A DNA stretch of 64,000 bases from assembly GCA_018647765.1 (NCBI GenBank), contig JABGSN010000023.1, positions 1 through 64,000 of the forward strand, read 5' to 3'. Below, in pieces: positions 38,243 to 48,670 of the stretch. The first letter of the stretch is position 1, and every line of letters starts with the position of its first letter. The position numbers were made by a program, and so were the translations under genes. The DNA comes from Oceanospirillaceae bacterium. GTDB taxonomy: Bacteria; Pseudomonadota; Gammaproteobacteria; Pseudomonadales; Balneatricaceae. Under the pieces are notes generated by a model. The model did no database searches. It had not been told where the DNA came from and was given only the letters and a program-made list of their open reading frames with translations.

Positions 38243-38368
38243 TATGTTGATATCAGTATAAATAAGGGGGCCGTGATTTTAGCTGTTTCTGGCGTGCAGG
38301 GATACGCCTTTGATTTTAGGCGGTCGACCACGTATGGTAGAGTTTCATTCATAATCTACCGAGATTCC

Positions 38369-38755
38369 ATGCCTAACACCCAACCAGACACTTCTGCCCT
38401 TTTTCTAAGTACTCGTATTATCAACGCCCGTGAGGCCAGCGGCTTTTCCCAAGCCCAACTAGCCCTTCGAATGGGCATTAAAAAAAGCACTGTTTCTAAC
38501 TGGGAGTCTAGCCGCACTAGCCCCCGCGCCAACAAACTCATAGAACTTTCTGGCATCCTAAACGTACCCGTTTTGTGGTTAATCGCTGGCGCCGAATCGC
38601 CCGCCGAAGTGACCGTACCCGAGCTAAGTGAAACCTTAATGCTCGAACAAAAACTGGATAAAGCCGACCTTCTTGTGAACGAACTATCAGCCATCATTTC
38701 AGACCTTCGTGGCCATACACGTCGGGTCCAGCGGGATATTGACGAGAGCCATTAA
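38369..38755 (+). CDS. XRE-family HTH regulator (start chosen at MPNTQPDTS)
   Basis: INAREASGFSQAQLALRMGIKKSTVSNWESSRTSPRANKLIELSGILNV. Confidence 0.85.
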   Translation: MPNTQPDTSALFLSTRIINAREASGFSQAQLALRMGIKKSTVSNWESSRTSPRANKLIELSGILNVPVLWLIAGAESPAEVTVPELSETLMLEQKLDKADLLVNELSAIISDLRGHTRRVQRDIDESH

Positions 38756-38797
38756 AGGCCGGTTCAGCCAAGCCTAGCCAATTCTAGATGACCATGG

Positions 38798-39241
38798 TTA
38801 GTTACAATAACCTATGGCCACGCAGGTGCCTCCATGCCCGTAGCTCAGCTGCCCTGCACTATTGATACTAGGTGTGAGTACAAAAGTGTAGCCCCCCGCC
38901 GCTGCGGTAGCGGTGCCGGTAATAACACCCGTTGTGGCAGCCACAGTAAGACTTTGGGTATTATCGCTGGCCGGGGGAGCCGGGTACGCCAATTCAGTAA
39001 AGGTGTCGCAAGCCGCTAGGTTCTCGCCTGCTTGCAACAAACAGGCCGACTGAGCTATACGCACCCCATGGCTTTGCTGCACCACTTCCATAAAACGAGT
39101 TTTTTGCAAATAACTTTGGTAGGTAGGTACCGCAAAAGCAGCTAATATGCCGATCAAGGCCACTACTAACAATAATTCAAGTAATGAAAAGCCTTGAATG
39201 TACCAATAGCAAAGGGATTGATTGTCCTTAGAATCCAACAT
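38798..39241 (-). CDS. Type IV pilin (PilA-like)
   Basis: Prepilin motif G|FSLLELLLVVALIGILAAFAVPTYQSYLQKTR; two pairs of Cys. Confidence 0.88.
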   Translation of the reverse strand: MLDSKDNQSLCYWYIQGFSLLELLLVVALIGILAAFAVPTYQSYLQKTRFMEVVQQSHGVRIAQSACLLQAGENLAACDTFTELAYPAPPASDNTQSLTVAATTGVITGTATAAAGGYTFVLTPSINSAGQLSYGHGGTCVAIGYCN

Positions 39242-39312
39242 GTCACGCTCCTGTGAAAAATTTTTGTGTCCTAAATTGTAGGCCAATTATATAAAACTGC
39301 CCGATCCCTGTA

Positions 39313-39534
39313 TTAATCCTGTTGATCAGCAGAACCCAGCAAGGCGCTAGAAAAGTCATTTTCCAGCTCGTCTCCGGCAATGGCGTAATCACCACTGGCC
39401 CATGCACCTAGGTCAATTTGTTTGCAACGTTCGCTGCAAAATGGTCGATCTGGATTTTCGGGGTTCCAAGTCAAGGTTTTTTGGCACTGTGGGCAAGGGT
39501 ATTGGCTCATGTAGAGGTTTCCGTAAGCTGGCAA
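39313..39534 (-). CDS. yacG: DNA gyrase inhibitor YacG (zinc protein)
   Basis: [41 protein letters not shown]. Confidence 0.94.
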   Translation of the reverse strand: MPAYGNLYMSQYPCPQCQKTLTWNPENPDRPFCSERCKQIDLGAWASGDYAIAGDELENDFSSALLGSADQQD

Positions 39535-40106
39535 AGGTGTTGATGTAATTGCGCCACTTGCTGCTTCAAGTGACTCAAGTCCTGCTGATTGTCTAACACC
39601 CAGTGGGCACGGTCTAGACGTTGTTGGCGTTGCATTTGGCTGGCCATGATCGCTCGTATTTGTTGGGTAGAATTATGATCCCTAAGACTGGCACGCTGTA
39701 GTTGCTGGGCTTCGCTCGCATCCACCACCACAATAAAATCAACTTTGGTATGTTGTTGGGTTTCCAGCAACAAGGGTGATTCCAGTACGGCATACGGCCC
39801 ACAGGCAACCGCTAATTGGGTATCAATAGAGGCCCCTATAAGAGGGTGCAACAACGCTTCTAACCAGTCTTTTTGGGCTTTATTAGAAAATATATTTTGG
39901 CGTAATGCGGCGCGATCTAAGTTGCCATCTGGCAACAACACTTGCTCGCCAAAGTGGGTCGCTATGGTGGCCAGCGCTGGGCTACCAGCCACTACCACTT
40001 CGCGAGCCACTTTATCTGCATCCACCAAGGTAACGCCTAACTGCTTTAGGAAACCACTGGCTGCACTTTTTCCGCTACCGATTCCGCCTGTAAGGCCGAC
40101 GATCAT
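39507..40106 (-). CDS. coaE: Dephospho-CoA kinase
   Basis: [38 protein letters not shown]. Confidence 0.96.
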   Translation of the reverse strand: MIVGLTGGIGSGKSAASGFLKQLGVTLVDADKVAREVVVAGSPALATIATHFGEQVLLPDGNLDRAALRQNIFSNKAQKDWLEALLHPLIGASIDTQLAVACGPYAVLESPLLLETQQHTKVDFIVVVDASEAQQLQRASLRDHNSTQQIRAIMASQMQRQQRLDRAHWVLDNQQDLSHLKQQVAQLHQHLCQLTETST

Positions 40107-40162
40107 ACCTGTTTCCTATTAAATCAGACTAGGCCTATCATTATAGCAGCCACAACGCCAGC

Positions 40163-41359
40163 TCACATCACCTGACCCATCTGCAATAGAGGTAAATAAA
40201 GCGCCACAAGAATGCCACCCACAAACACCGACACCAGGAGCAGCAGAACAGGTTCAATAAGCTGTTCTAACCACAAACTATGGCTTTGAGCTTGCTGTAG
40301 ATAATAACCTTGTAGTTGGTTAAAACTAGTGCCTAAATGACCGCTGGCCTCGCCCATACGAATCATTTGCACGGCATGTTGCGGCACACCAACACTTGCA
40401 AATACTTGGCTTAACCGTTGCCCTTGCTTCAGTTTGACCGTAGCAACGTCTAAGTCGCGACTGATGCAGCGCCAAGAGCTCGCATTGCCAGCCAGAGCAA
40501 TGGCCTCTAATAACGAAACACCCGCATTAAATGTTAAATTCAACAATAAATACAGCTCAGCTTGCCCATGTAAGTGCATTAATGGACCCACACCTGGCAG
40601 CCGCCACAAGCCCATTTCCATACACAACCTAGCTCTAGGTAGTGACCACAAGGCCATTACAACAACACTAAACAGCGTTGTCAAAACCAACAGAACCCAA
40701 CCCTTGTGCCGAAGAAACTCGGCCACTAGCAGCAACCATTGGGTCATTCTTGGCAAACCATAGTTCGCCGAAGCGTACAAATTAGCCACCTGTGGCACAA
40801 CCCAATAAACGATGAGCAAACTCACCAAAACACCGCTAAACAAGGTGATGCCTGGCATGATCATGGTGCGTAAAAAGCGTCGTTTTAGGTCGTTATTGGC
40901 CATCAACTGACAATGTGTTTGAGCCAATAGTTGGGGTAACTCGCCGCTCGCTTCTCCTGCGGCGATGAGATGTTCCAAGGCCGAACTAAACAACCCACTA
41001 AGGGCAATGGCGTCAGCAAAACTAGCCCCCCTTAGCAAGCTTTGCTGTATGTTCACCAATTCGATTTTGATGCGCATAGGTGCCTTAGCAACCTGCGTGA
41101 GCTGTAAACACATTAACAGCGGCAGGCCCGCAGCCATCAGTTGCGACCACTGCTGTAGAAGTTGCTGTAAATGTTGCGCGGCGATGCGTTTAGGCCAACG
41201 TCTGTGCCAGAACCAAACGCGTTGGCTATTTATTAAGTCTATACCTTGTTGTGACAGTTGTAATTGTAACAGTAAGCGGTTGTCGCACTGTTTCAAACCC
41301 TGACACTCTTGCCCCTGGCCATCGACACCGCGCCACAACCAATAGGCCGCCATCACCAA
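40163..41359 (-). CDS. pilC: Type II secretion/type IV pilus inner-membrane protein (PilC/GspF/HofC family)
   Basis: LLQQWSQLMAAGLPLLMCLQ, EHLIAAGEASGELPQLL, VQMIRMGEASGHLGTSFNQL repeats. Confidence 0.88.
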   Translation of the reverse strand: MVMAAYWLWRGVDGQGQECQGLKQCDNRLLLQLQLSQQGIDLINSQRVWFWHRRWPKRIAAQHLQQLLQQWSQLMAAGLPLLMCLQLTQVAKAPMRIKIELVNIQQSLLRGASFADAIALSGLFSSALEHLIAAGEASGELPQLLAQTHCQLMANNDLKRRFLRTMIMPGITLFSGVLVSLLIVYWVVPQVANLYASANYGLPRMTQWLLLVAEFLRHKGWVLLVLTTLFSVVVMALWSLPRARLCMEMGLWRLPGVGPLMHLHGQAELYLLLNLTFNAGVSLLEAIALAGNASSWRCISRDLDVATVKLKQGQRLSQVFASVGVPQHAVQMIRMGEASGHLGTSFNQLQGYYLQQAQSHSLWLEQLIEPVLLLLVSVFVGGILVALYLPLLQMGQVM

Positions 41360-42549
41360 GTCACCCTGTTAACTTCTTCCATGGTGGTATGCCCCGACAT
41401 GATTCTCCAAAGCCCTTGCCGCCGGACGCCTGCCACCGAGTCGAACCGATCAAGTCTCCGCTCTACCACTAATTCGCGGGTCAACTGATCCATAACAAGA
41501 ATATCAAATAGCCCAAATCGTCCTCGATAACCCTCATTACAATTTACGCAACCCACAGCAATACAGGGCTTAAATTCGCCGTAGCAACCGTCGTAATCCG
41601 CCTGCGCCCTTTGCCACATATGGCTCGAAAGCTGTTCTAATGCGGCCCGGCTCATGGGTTGCTTACACAGGTCACACAAACGTCGCACGAGCCGCTGGTT
41701 AATGATTAAACTCAAACAATAGCTTAAGGCCAACATATCAACACCTAACCCGTGACATCGGTGCATGGCTTCGCCTATGCTACTGGTGTGCATAGAGGTG
41801 AGCAACAAATGACCCGTTTGAGCCGCTTTTAGAGCCACGTCAGCGCTATCTGCATCGCGCAATTCACCAAGCATGATCACGTCTGGGTCTTGGCGTAATA
41901 AAGCCCTTAAAATATGGCTATAGGTTAATCCAATATCGGCATTCACCGCCACTTGATGAACATCAGGCAAGGCAATTTCCACCGGATCTTCGGAACTAAC
42001 TAAGTTTAGGTGCGGCGCTTGTAGTTGCTTTAAACAACTGTAAAGCAACATGGATTTACCACTACCCGTGGGCCCGGTAACTAAAATAAGCCCCTGAGGT
42101 TTGATCAGTTGCGCCGTGACTTGGGACAATTGAGTGGGCGCTAAGCCCTGTTGATCGAGCTGAGTATTTTGTTGTTGCCACTGCAGTCGCAACACCAGCT
42201 TTTCGCCCCAATGGCCAGCCAAGCTGCTACTACGAATATCTACTTTTCGAGATTGTAATTGCCATTGAAAGCTGCCATCTTGGGGTCTTCTGCGCTCACC
42301 AATATCCATGTTGGACAACAGCTTAAAACGCACCACCAATGCATCAGCAGCGCTGACAGGAAGGTTGTCAAAGGGGGCTTGCAGCAAACGCATTAAACCA
42401 TCCACCCGCATCCGTACCCGCATACTTTTGGGCTGGGGTTCTAAGTGCAGATCTGAGGCGCCTGCGGTAGCTGCCGTTTCTAAGACTAAGTCTGCTAAAG
42501 CAATAGCATCATTTAAAGACACAGCGCTGTATAGAGGGATATCGTGCAT
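41353..42549 (-). CDS. pilB: PilB/GspE/HofB-family ATPase, lacking the usual long N-terminal domain
   Basis: ASDLHLEPQPKSMRVRMRVDG, Walker A GPTGSGKS, RQDPDVIMLGELRDADSADVALKAAQTGHLLLTSMHT, CDLC...CVNCNEGYRGR zinc site; 398 aa. Confidence 0.88.
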   Translation of the reverse strand: MHDIPLYSAVSLNDAIALADLVLETAATAGASDLHLEPQPKSMRVRMRVDGLMRLLQAPFDNLPVSAADALVVRFKLLSNMDIGERRRPQDGSFQWQLQSRKVDIRSSSLAGHWGEKLVLRLQWQQQNTQLDQQGLAPTQLSQVTAQLIKPQGLILVTGPTGSGKSMLLYSCLKQLQAPHLNLVSSEDPVEIALPDVHQVAVNADIGLTYSHILRALLRQDPDVIMLGELRDADSADVALKAAQTGHLLLTSMHTSSIGEAMHRCHGLGVDMLALSYCLSLIINQRLVRRLCDLCKQPMSRAALEQLSSHMWQRAQADYDGCYGEFKPCIAVGCVNCNEGYRGRFGLFDILVMDQLTRELVVERRLDRFDSVAGVRRQGLWRIMSGHTTMEEVNRVTW

Positions 42550-42613
42550 CTAAGCATCCATGCACTAAGAATTGATACCTTAAGGTTAGTCGATATTTTT
42601 AACAGCGTGGTAA

Positions 42614-43960
42614 CTAATTCATTTCACCACTGAGCTGGCGCGCAAGATCAACTGCATAGTTGTCGGTCATGCCACCAATAAAGTCCATAGTGGAACACAG
42701 GGCTTGATAGGCACTGTTGTCTTGTGTAGGCCGGTGGGTGCCCATTAAAGCGAGGTGTTTTTGGGCTTTAAACGATAAGGGGGCATCGTTAGTAGCAGTT
42801 TTGACCACAGCCAATGCAGCCGGCACAAAGCCATCGAGCAGTTTTTCTAATACCGAATAAGCCGCCAATTCCGTGCGATGGCGTTCAGGGGCCAAAAAAA
42901 TACGATTTTTGGCCAAAGCTTTGGCATCACCAATAATTTTTTGCGTCACTGGGTCACAATGGGCAATTAAGTCACCTTCTAGCTCGCCTGTCAGTAAGCG
43001 AGGCACTTGCTGTATAAACGTATGCGCGGCCGACTGAACTAAGTAATCAATGACCTTGCCTCTCAACAAGGCCAAACGACGAGTGGAATAATAGGCATCT
43101 ATCATGGGCGTCCGCTCAGGCACGGCCAACGGCCCAGTGATCGGGGCCAGTAATTCGAGCACATCCTGTTCATCAATAATGCCTAGCTCAACGCCGTCTT
43201 CTAAGTCGATAATGGCATAACAAATGTCATCGGCGGCTTCCATTAAGTACACCAATGGGTGCCGGCACCACTGATAATCCCCTTGTTGGATTAACCCCAA
43301 ACGGCCAGCAATATCAGCTAAAATATGTTTTTCAGATTGTAACGCACCAAACTTAGACTTGCGTTCACATTGTGCCGAATCAGCCAACCAAGGGTATTTA
43401 ACAAAGCTGCCCAAAGTTGCGTAAGTCAGGCGCATACCGCCTTTAAACTGGTGGTACTCCAGCTGAGTAAGCGTACGCAAGCCCTGAGCATTACCCTCAA
43501 AATTGAGCAAATCAGCTTGCTCTGCGCTACTCAGTTGTTGCAAACCATCGCTGGCGGCGAAGCTTTCAAACCAATGCCGAATAGAGCTCTCGCCAAAATG
43601 ACCAAAAGGTGGGTTACCAATATCATGAGCTAAACAGGCCGACTGCACGATAGCCCCTAAGTCGTGGGGCTCAATCCACTCGGGCCAATGCGCTTGATGT
43701 TGTAATTGATGACCAACCTGAATCCCCAAACTACGGCCTACACTGGCTACCTCTAAGCTATGAGTCAGGCGATTGTGTACGTGGTCGTTATGGGATAAAG
43801 AATGCACCTGTGTTTTGTGTCCCATGCGTCGAAACGCACTGGAAAAAATAAGGCGATCATAATCTTTGTGAAACGGGGTACGGCCTTGCTGGTGCTGTTC
43901 TGTGTAGGGTTTGCCAAAACGCTGATCAGCCAGCAACCCTTGCCATGTCATGGCCATCAT
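42614..43960 (-). CDS. dgt: Deoxyguanosinetriphosphate triphosphohydrolase-like protein
   Basis: FHKDYDRLIFSSAFRRMGHKTQVHSLSHNDHVHNRLTHSLEVASVGRSLG, CLAHDIGNPPFGHFGE. Confidence 0.94.
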   Translation of the reverse strand: MMAMTWQGLLADQRFGKPYTEQHQQGRTPFHKDYDRLIFSSAFRRMGHKTQVHSLSHNDHVHNRLTHSLEVASVGRSLGIQVGHQLQHQAHWPEWIEPHDLGAIVQSACLAHDIGNPPFGHFGESSIRHWFESFAASDGLQQLSSAEQADLLNFEGNAQGLRTLTQLEYHQFKGGMRLTYATLGSFVKYPWLADSAQCERKSKFGALQSEKHILADIAGRLGLIQQGDYQWCRHPLVYLMEAADDICYAIIDLEDGVELGIIDEQDVLELLAPITGPLAVPERTPMIDAYYSTRRLALLRGKVIDYLVQSAAHTFIQQVPRLLTGELEGDLIAHCDPVTQKIIGDAKALAKNRIFLAPERHRTELAAYSVLEKLLDGFVPAALAVVKTATNDAPLSFKAQKHLALMGTHRPTQDNSAYQALCSTMDFIGGMTDNYAVDLARQLSGEMN

Positions 43961-44022
43961 TGAAATCCTTGAGCTGCTAACGGGTATGCACGGCATACCC
44001 GTATGTAGTGTATTAATCTACC

Positions 44023-44301
44023 TTACTCTAGCACGATTAAAGGGCGAATGCGTTCTAGCGTTGCTGCCCCTATGCCGCTCACATTGAGCAATTGATCGAC
44101 ACTGGTAAAACCACCCATTTGGTCACGCAATAACACAATAGCGGCCGCCCTAATCTCACCCACACCATCAAGTGCTTCGGCTATTTGTGGCGCGGTTGCG
44201 GTATTAATATTAACGGGTAAGGCATCGGCAGCGCGGGTTATCGGTGAAAAAGCTAATGTAGTGGCAAACAAAAGCACTAATAATCGACGATAAGTTTTCA
44301 T
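44023..44301 (-). CDS. ComEA-like helix-hairpin-helix protein
   Basis: Signal peptide; VNINTATAPQIAEALDGVGEIRAAAIVLLRDQMGGFTSVDQLLNVSGIGAATLERIRPLI. Confidence 0.9.
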   Translation of the reverse strand: MKTYRRLLVLLFATTLAFSPITRAADALPVNINTATAPQIAEALDGVGEIRAAAIVLLRDQMGGFTSVDQLLNVSGIGAATLERIRPLIVLE

Positions 44302-44320
44302 AATCTACTCCTTGATTAAG

Positions 44321-44353
44321 TTAATCTGTCTTCAAATCTTGAAGACAGATTAA
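44321..44353. repeat. Perfect 15-bp stem / 3-nt loop inverted repeat
   Basis: TTAATCTGTCTTCAA ATC TTGAAGACAGATTAA, between pyrF and the comEA-like gene. Confidence 0.95.
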
Positions 44354-44379
44354 GCCTAGCACAAAGTGATTATTTTGCT

Positions 44380-45090
44380 TTAACCCAGCTCTTCCTCAAT
44401 CATTTCTAAAGCCTGCATCGGCTCTTTAGCTTGAGTGATTGGTCGACCTATAACTAGGTAATCACTGCCCGTTTGTATGGCTTGTGCAGGTGTCATTATG
44501 CGTTTTTGGTCGCCAGCCACGGCGAATGAAGGTCGTATACCCGGTGTCACCAGCTTAAACTCAGCACCTAACTCGGCTTTTAAGAGTGCTGATTCTTGGG
44601 CCGAACAGACCACACCATCAAAACCAGATTGTTGGCTAAGATGCGCTAGGGAAAGAACCCGCTGTGCCGGTGTTTGATCGATGCCGGTGGCTTTTAGTCC
44701 TGCAGCATCCATGCTCGTCAGCACCGTCACGGCTATGAGTAAGGGCTGATGGCCACCTTTGGCTTTTAATGCAGCTTGTGTAGTTTGCATCATTTCTGCA
44801 CCACCACTGGCGTGAACATTAACCATCCACACGCCCATACGCGCCGCCGCCAATACTGCTTTGGCGACGGTATTAGGTATGTCGTGAAACTTAAGGTCTA
44901 AAAATATCTCAAAACCTTGTTGCTGTAGCTGCTCAACTAACTGCGGCCCTGCAGCGGTAAAAAGCTCTTTACCCACCTTTAAACGACAGCGCTGGGGATC
45001 CAACTGTGAAGCCATGGCCAGCGCTTGGAACGATGATTCATAATCCAAGGCCACCACTATGGGCGACCCTTGTGTTAAGTTGTAGTCCAA
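44380..45090 (-). CDS. pyrF: Orotidine 5'-phosphate decarboxylase
   Basis: [58 protein letters not shown]. Confidence 0.96.
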   Translation of the reverse strand: MDYNLTQGSPIVVALDYESSFQALAMASQLDPQRCRLKVGKELFTAAGPQLVEQLQQQGFEIFLDLKFHDIPNTVAKAVLAAARMGVWMVNVHASGGAEMMQTTQAALKAKGGHQPLLIAVTVLTSMDAAGLKATGIDQTPAQRVLSLAHLSQQSGFDGVVCSAQESALLKAELGAEFKLVTPGIRPSFAVAGDQKRIMTPAQAIQTGSDYLVIGRPITQAKEPMQALEMIEEELG

Positions 45091-45091
45091 C

Positions 45092-46255
45092 CTACTCTCC
45101 TTCTAATCCATAAATCGGTTTGGTGCTGCCCCATTGATGACAGCTTGGGCATTGCCAATGCATTGAGTTGCCAGCAAAACCACATTGTCTACAGCGGTAA
45201 TGTGGTTTGCTTCGTTGTAAGGCTACGGTTAACCCTTTAAGCACTTGCAAGCTGTCTTTGGCATTGGCAGAAGCCCATTGCATGTGTAAATCGATTAAGT
45301 AGTTAAAGCCTTTCACAGACGGCCGTTGCCTCAATTGCTCGGTTACATAGGCCGCCGCATCAGAATCATTGTCTTGACTTAATTCTTTGGCTTGAGCTAA
45401 CACTAAACTCGTACTGGGGTGTAGGCTCATGGCTTGGCTTAGCCAGGCACGCCAGCCAGCGATATCGTCTAACTGAGCAAAACACTGCTTTAAGGGCTGT
45501 ATAATTTCCGGCATCAGCTGCACATCTTGTTGAGCCATAACCAACATATGCCGTTTTGCATCTGTATAGTGGTGTTGCTGCATACTGAGTTTGGCGCGTA
45601 AAAAACTCACCCTAGGGTTGTCTGCATTATGGCGCTTAGCTTGTTTTAAATACAACAAACACGGCTTTTCTTCACCCTTACCTAATGACTCTTCCGCAAG
45701 TTCACAACAAAAATGTGACAACCTTTGTGCCAACTCCACACTGGCAGACACATTCGCTGCGGCGCCGACTTCTAGGGCTTTATGCCAATCTTGCTCGCGC
45801 TGATAGACGTCCACAAGTAATTCAGTTGCTTTGGCTTTTTGCTGGTTCGGTTGCTGCGCCACATCGAGTAGTAATTCTTCAGCACGATCTAACAAACCCG
45901 CCTTAATAAAGTCGTGCGCTAATTCTAGCTCTGCTAACATCAGCTGCTCTTGACCTAGACCTTTACCCGCTAATAAATTTTGGTGGATTTGAATGGCTTT
46001 ATCAACTTCACCACGGCGCCGAAAAAGGCTACCTAGGGCCAAGTGAGTATCCACGGTTTGGGGGTTTACATCGAGGGCATGAATGAACAGCTCAAGCGCT
46101 TCGTCCGTCTGTTGATTTAACAGGTAATTAAGACCGCGGTAATAATCAGCCTGCAATCCCATTTCCTTATGGCGTTTTTGACTACGCTCGCGTTGCCCTA
46201 ACCACCAGCCGATACCTAATGCTGCAAGCAATACCAACAGTAAGGATAAATCCAT
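45092..46255 (-). CDS. lapB: LPS assembly protein LapB (YciM)
   Basis: N-terminal TM anchor, TPR repeats, C-terminal rubredoxin-like [25 protein letters not shown]. Confidence 0.94.
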   Translation of the reverse strand: MDLSLLLVLLAALGIGWWLGQRERSQKRHKEMGLQADYYRGLNYLLNQQTDEALELFIHALDVNPQTVDTHLALGSLFRRRGEVDKAIQIHQNLLAGKGLGQEQLMLAELELAHDFIKAGLLDRAEELLLDVAQQPNQQKAKATELLVDVYQREQDWHKALEVGAAANVSASVELAQRLSHFCCELAEESLGKGEEKPCLLYLKQAKRHNADNPRVSFLRAKLSMQQHHYTDAKRHMLVMAQQDVQLMPEIIQPLKQCFAQLDDIAGWRAWLSQAMSLHPSTSLVLAQAKELSQDNDSDAAAYVTEQLRQRPSVKGFNYLIDLHMQWASANAKDSLQVLKGLTVALQRSKPHYRCRQCGFAGNSMHWQCPSCHQWGSTKPIYGLEGE

Positions 46256-46257
46256 TG

Positions 46258-46548
46258 TCAGACGGTGACCTTAGGGTCTTTACTGGTGCTAGAAATCAAG
46301 CTTAAACGGCGTTCAAGACGAGTATTTTGACGCTTCAATTTAAGCAATACAACACTATAAATAAAGGCTGACAAGCACATCCCTAACGCCAAACTCAAGA
46401 GTAACCAAATAGCAATGCTCATCGAGTGGGACTGAAAAAAGATAAGGTCTAAGGAGAAGGCCTGACTGTTGCGTGTGCTAAACAGCACACCCATTACCAA
46501 GGCCACAATAACGGTAATGGCGAAGAGTAAAGTCTTAATGAGTTTCAC
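46258..46548 (-). CDS. lapA: LapA (YciS)-domain membrane protein
   Basis: Two TM segments, GVLFSTRNSQAFSLDLIFFQSHSMSIAIWLLLSLALGM; adjacent to lapB. Confidence 0.88.
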   Translation of the reverse strand: MKLIKTLLFAITVIVALVMGVLFSTRNSQAFSLDLIFFQSHSMSIAIWLLLSLALGMCLSAFIYSVVLLKLKRQNTRLERRLSLISSTSKDPKVTV

Positions 46549-46594
46549 GGGTTGCTACCTAATCAGCGGCGTCGAGTCAAAGCACTCGATGTCA

Positions 46595-46627
46595 GTAAAC
46601 GATAGTCTATTATAGACTATCGTTTAC
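46595..46627. repeat. Perfect 15-bp stem / 3-nt loop inverted repeat straddling the ihfB stop codon
   Basis: GTAAACGATAGTCTA TTA TAGACTATCGTTTAC; on the minus strand the loop is the TAA stop of ihfB. Confidence 0.95.
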
Positions 46628-46894
46628 CTGATCGCGTAACTCTTTACCGGGTTTAAAGTGAGGCACATACTTTTCTGCCAATTCCACCGAGTCACCAGTT
46701 TTTGGGTTACGCCCAGTCCGTGGTGCTCGATAATGCAGACAAAAACTGCCAAATCCTCTAATTTCAATTCGATCTCCCGCTGCCAAAGCATCTGCCATAT
46801 GTTCAATAATGGCTTTTACCGATTGCTCAACACTTTTTACAGGTATGCCCTGAAAGCGGTCAATTAAATTTTCAATGAGCTCAGACTTACGCAT
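46610..46894 (-). CDS. ihfB: Integration host factor subunit beta
   Basis: [44 protein letters not shown]. Confidence 0.96.
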   Translation of the reverse strand: MRKSELIENLIDRFQGIPVKSVEQSVKAIIEHMADALAAGDRIEIRGFGSFCLHYRAPRTGRNPKTGDSVELAEKYVPHFKPGKELRDQVNDSL

Positions 46895-46910
46895 AGCGTG
46901 CCCCTCTTTT

Positions 46911-48575
46911 TTATTTTTTGAGCTGTTCCTTAATCAGGTCACCAATGGTCGTAGGGCCTTCTAAGTCAATGGATTGGGTATTCAATTCTTTCATCTGTGC
47001 ACGTTGCTGAGCGGCTTCTTGTGCACGAATCGCTAACGCAATAGAACGCGCCTTACGATCCACACTAGCAACAAAACTGGTCAAGCTTTGGCCTTCACTA
47101 AAGTCGGATAAGTCCTGGCCTTGAGCTAATTCACCACGTTTAAGGAAACCCTGCACACCTTCAGCCAGGTTAACCAACAAACCACCCGGCGTCACCTCGG
47201 CAATGATACCCGTCACTTCCGAACCTTTGCCATTAGCGCCGGCAAAGTCAGAGAATGGGTCGCCTGCCATTTGCTTAATACCTAATGCAACACGCTGTCG
47301 CTCGCTGTCGATGGATAAGATCACGGCTTCAACCTGCTGACCTTTTTGGTATTCTTCCAGCAAACTTTCGTCGCTCTTGTTCCAGTCGACATCAGACACG
47401 TGGACTAAACCGTCAATGCCATCTTCAAGCCCAATAAACAAACCAAAATCAGTTTTTGAGTTAAGTTTACCGGTAACTTTATCGCCTTCTGAATACTGTT
47501 TAGCAAAGGCTACCCATGGGCTTTCACTACATTGTTTCATACCTAACGACAATCGGCGCTTCTCGGAATTGATATCCAAGATCATAATCTCAATTTCGTC
47601 ACCCACGGCGACCATCTTGGATGGGTGTAAGTTACGCTTCATCCAGCTCATTTCAGACGCATGCACTAAACCTTCAATACCATCTGAGACCCGAGCGAAG
47701 CACCCGTAATCGGTGACGGTAGTGACGGTGGCAGGCAAACGACTGCCCACTGGGTAAGTGTCGGTAAAGCTCGTCCAAGGGTCTTGTTGTAACTGCTTTA
47801 AGCCTAAGGATACGCGTTGTTTTTCGGCATCAAATTTAAGTACTTTAACTTCAATGTCGGCACCGGCCGTTAGCATCTCGCTGGGGTGTTTGATACGGCG
47901 CCAGGCGATATCGGTAATGTGTAATAAGCCGTCTAGGCCACCTAAGTCGATGAAGGCGCCATAGTCGGTAAGGTTCTTCACAAAGCCTTTAACCACCGCA
48001 CCCTCTTCTAAGGTCGACAACACTTGTTCACGCTGGGCTTTATTGGCTTCATCCATCAATGCACGACGGGAAACAACCACGTTATTACGTAGGATATCGA
48101 GTTTGATGATCTTAAAGTCGAGGTCAATACCCTCAAGGTGGGAGATATCTTGTAAGGGCCGGGTATCAATGAGTGAGCCCGGTAAGAAGGCACGGATGCC
48201 GCCTAATTCTACGTTAAAGCCGCCCTTCACACGGGCGCTGATAACACCAGTAACAGTTTCATCAGCCGTTTGGATCTTCTCGAGTTGTTGCCAACGTTCC
48301 ATTTCGCGAGCACGTTCACGGGAGATTTGAGTGGCACCTAGGCCATCTTCAATTTCTTGCAAGGCAACTAATACATCATCGCCTACAGCTACTTCAAGTT
48401 CGCCTGCCGCATTAAGAAATTCAGAGAGCGAAACCACGCCTTCTGATTTCAGTCCCACGTTAATGGTGACGACTTCACTATCAATAGCAATGACTACACC
48501 GGTAATCAAAGAACCTTTCTTCATCTCTACCTGTTGAAGACTTTCTTCAAACAGGTCTGCGAAACTTTCGCCCAT
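46911..48575 (-). CDS. rpsA: 30S ribosomal protein S1
   Basis: Six S1 repeats; [28 protein letters not shown]; 554 aa; between cmk and ihfB. Confidence 0.97.
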   Translation of the reverse strand: MGESFADLFEESLQQVEMKKGSLITGVVIAIDSEVVTINVGLKSEGVVSLSEFLNAAGELEVAVGDDVLVALQEIEDGLGATQISRERAREMERWQQLEKIQTADETVTGVISARVKGGFNVELGGIRAFLPGSLIDTRPLQDISHLEGIDLDFKIIKLDILRNNVVVSRRALMDEANKAQREQVLSTLEEGAVVKGFVKNLTDYGAFIDLGGLDGLLHITDIAWRRIKHPSEMLTAGADIEVKVLKFDAEKQRVSLGLKQLQQDPWTSFTDTYPVGSRLPATVTTVTDYGCFARVSDGIEGLVHASEMSWMKRNLHPSKMVAVGDEIEIMILDINSEKRRLSLGMKQCSESPWVAFAKQYSEGDKVTGKLNSKTDFGLFIGLEDGIDGLVHVSDVDWNKSDESLLEEYQKGQQVEAVILSIDSERQRVALGIKQMAGDPFSDFAGANGKGSEVTGIIAEVTPGGLLVNLAEGVQGFLKRGELAQGQDLSDFSEGQSLTSFVASVDRKARSIALAIRAQEAAQQRAQMKELNTQSIDLEGPTTIGDLIKEQLKK

Positions 48576-48596
48576 AGCTATACTCGCTGGGGATGA

Positions 48597-48634
48597 CGAT
48601 ACGCTCGGAACTGCCTAGCAGTGCGGGCGTATCG
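48597..48634 (-). promoter_or_regulatory. Nested hairpin in the rpsA 5' leader
   Basis: Outer stem cgatacgc/gcgtatcg, inner stem actgc-cta-gcagt. Confidence 0.5.
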
Positions 48635-48670
48635 AGACACCTCTTAGTTAGTTAATAATTAACAAAAGCC

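Noticed and set aside
43981-44001. cgggtatgc-acg-gcatacccg hairpin between the comEA-like gene and dgt
   Set aside because: Good 9-bp stem but no U-tract and short; could be a processing site or chance, not enough to assign a function.
45092-46548. lapA/lapB as part of the Lap biofilm adhesin system with the decayed lapG
   Set aside because: These are YciS/YciM LPS-assembly proteins (TPR plus rubredoxin-like domain); the shared names are coincidental.
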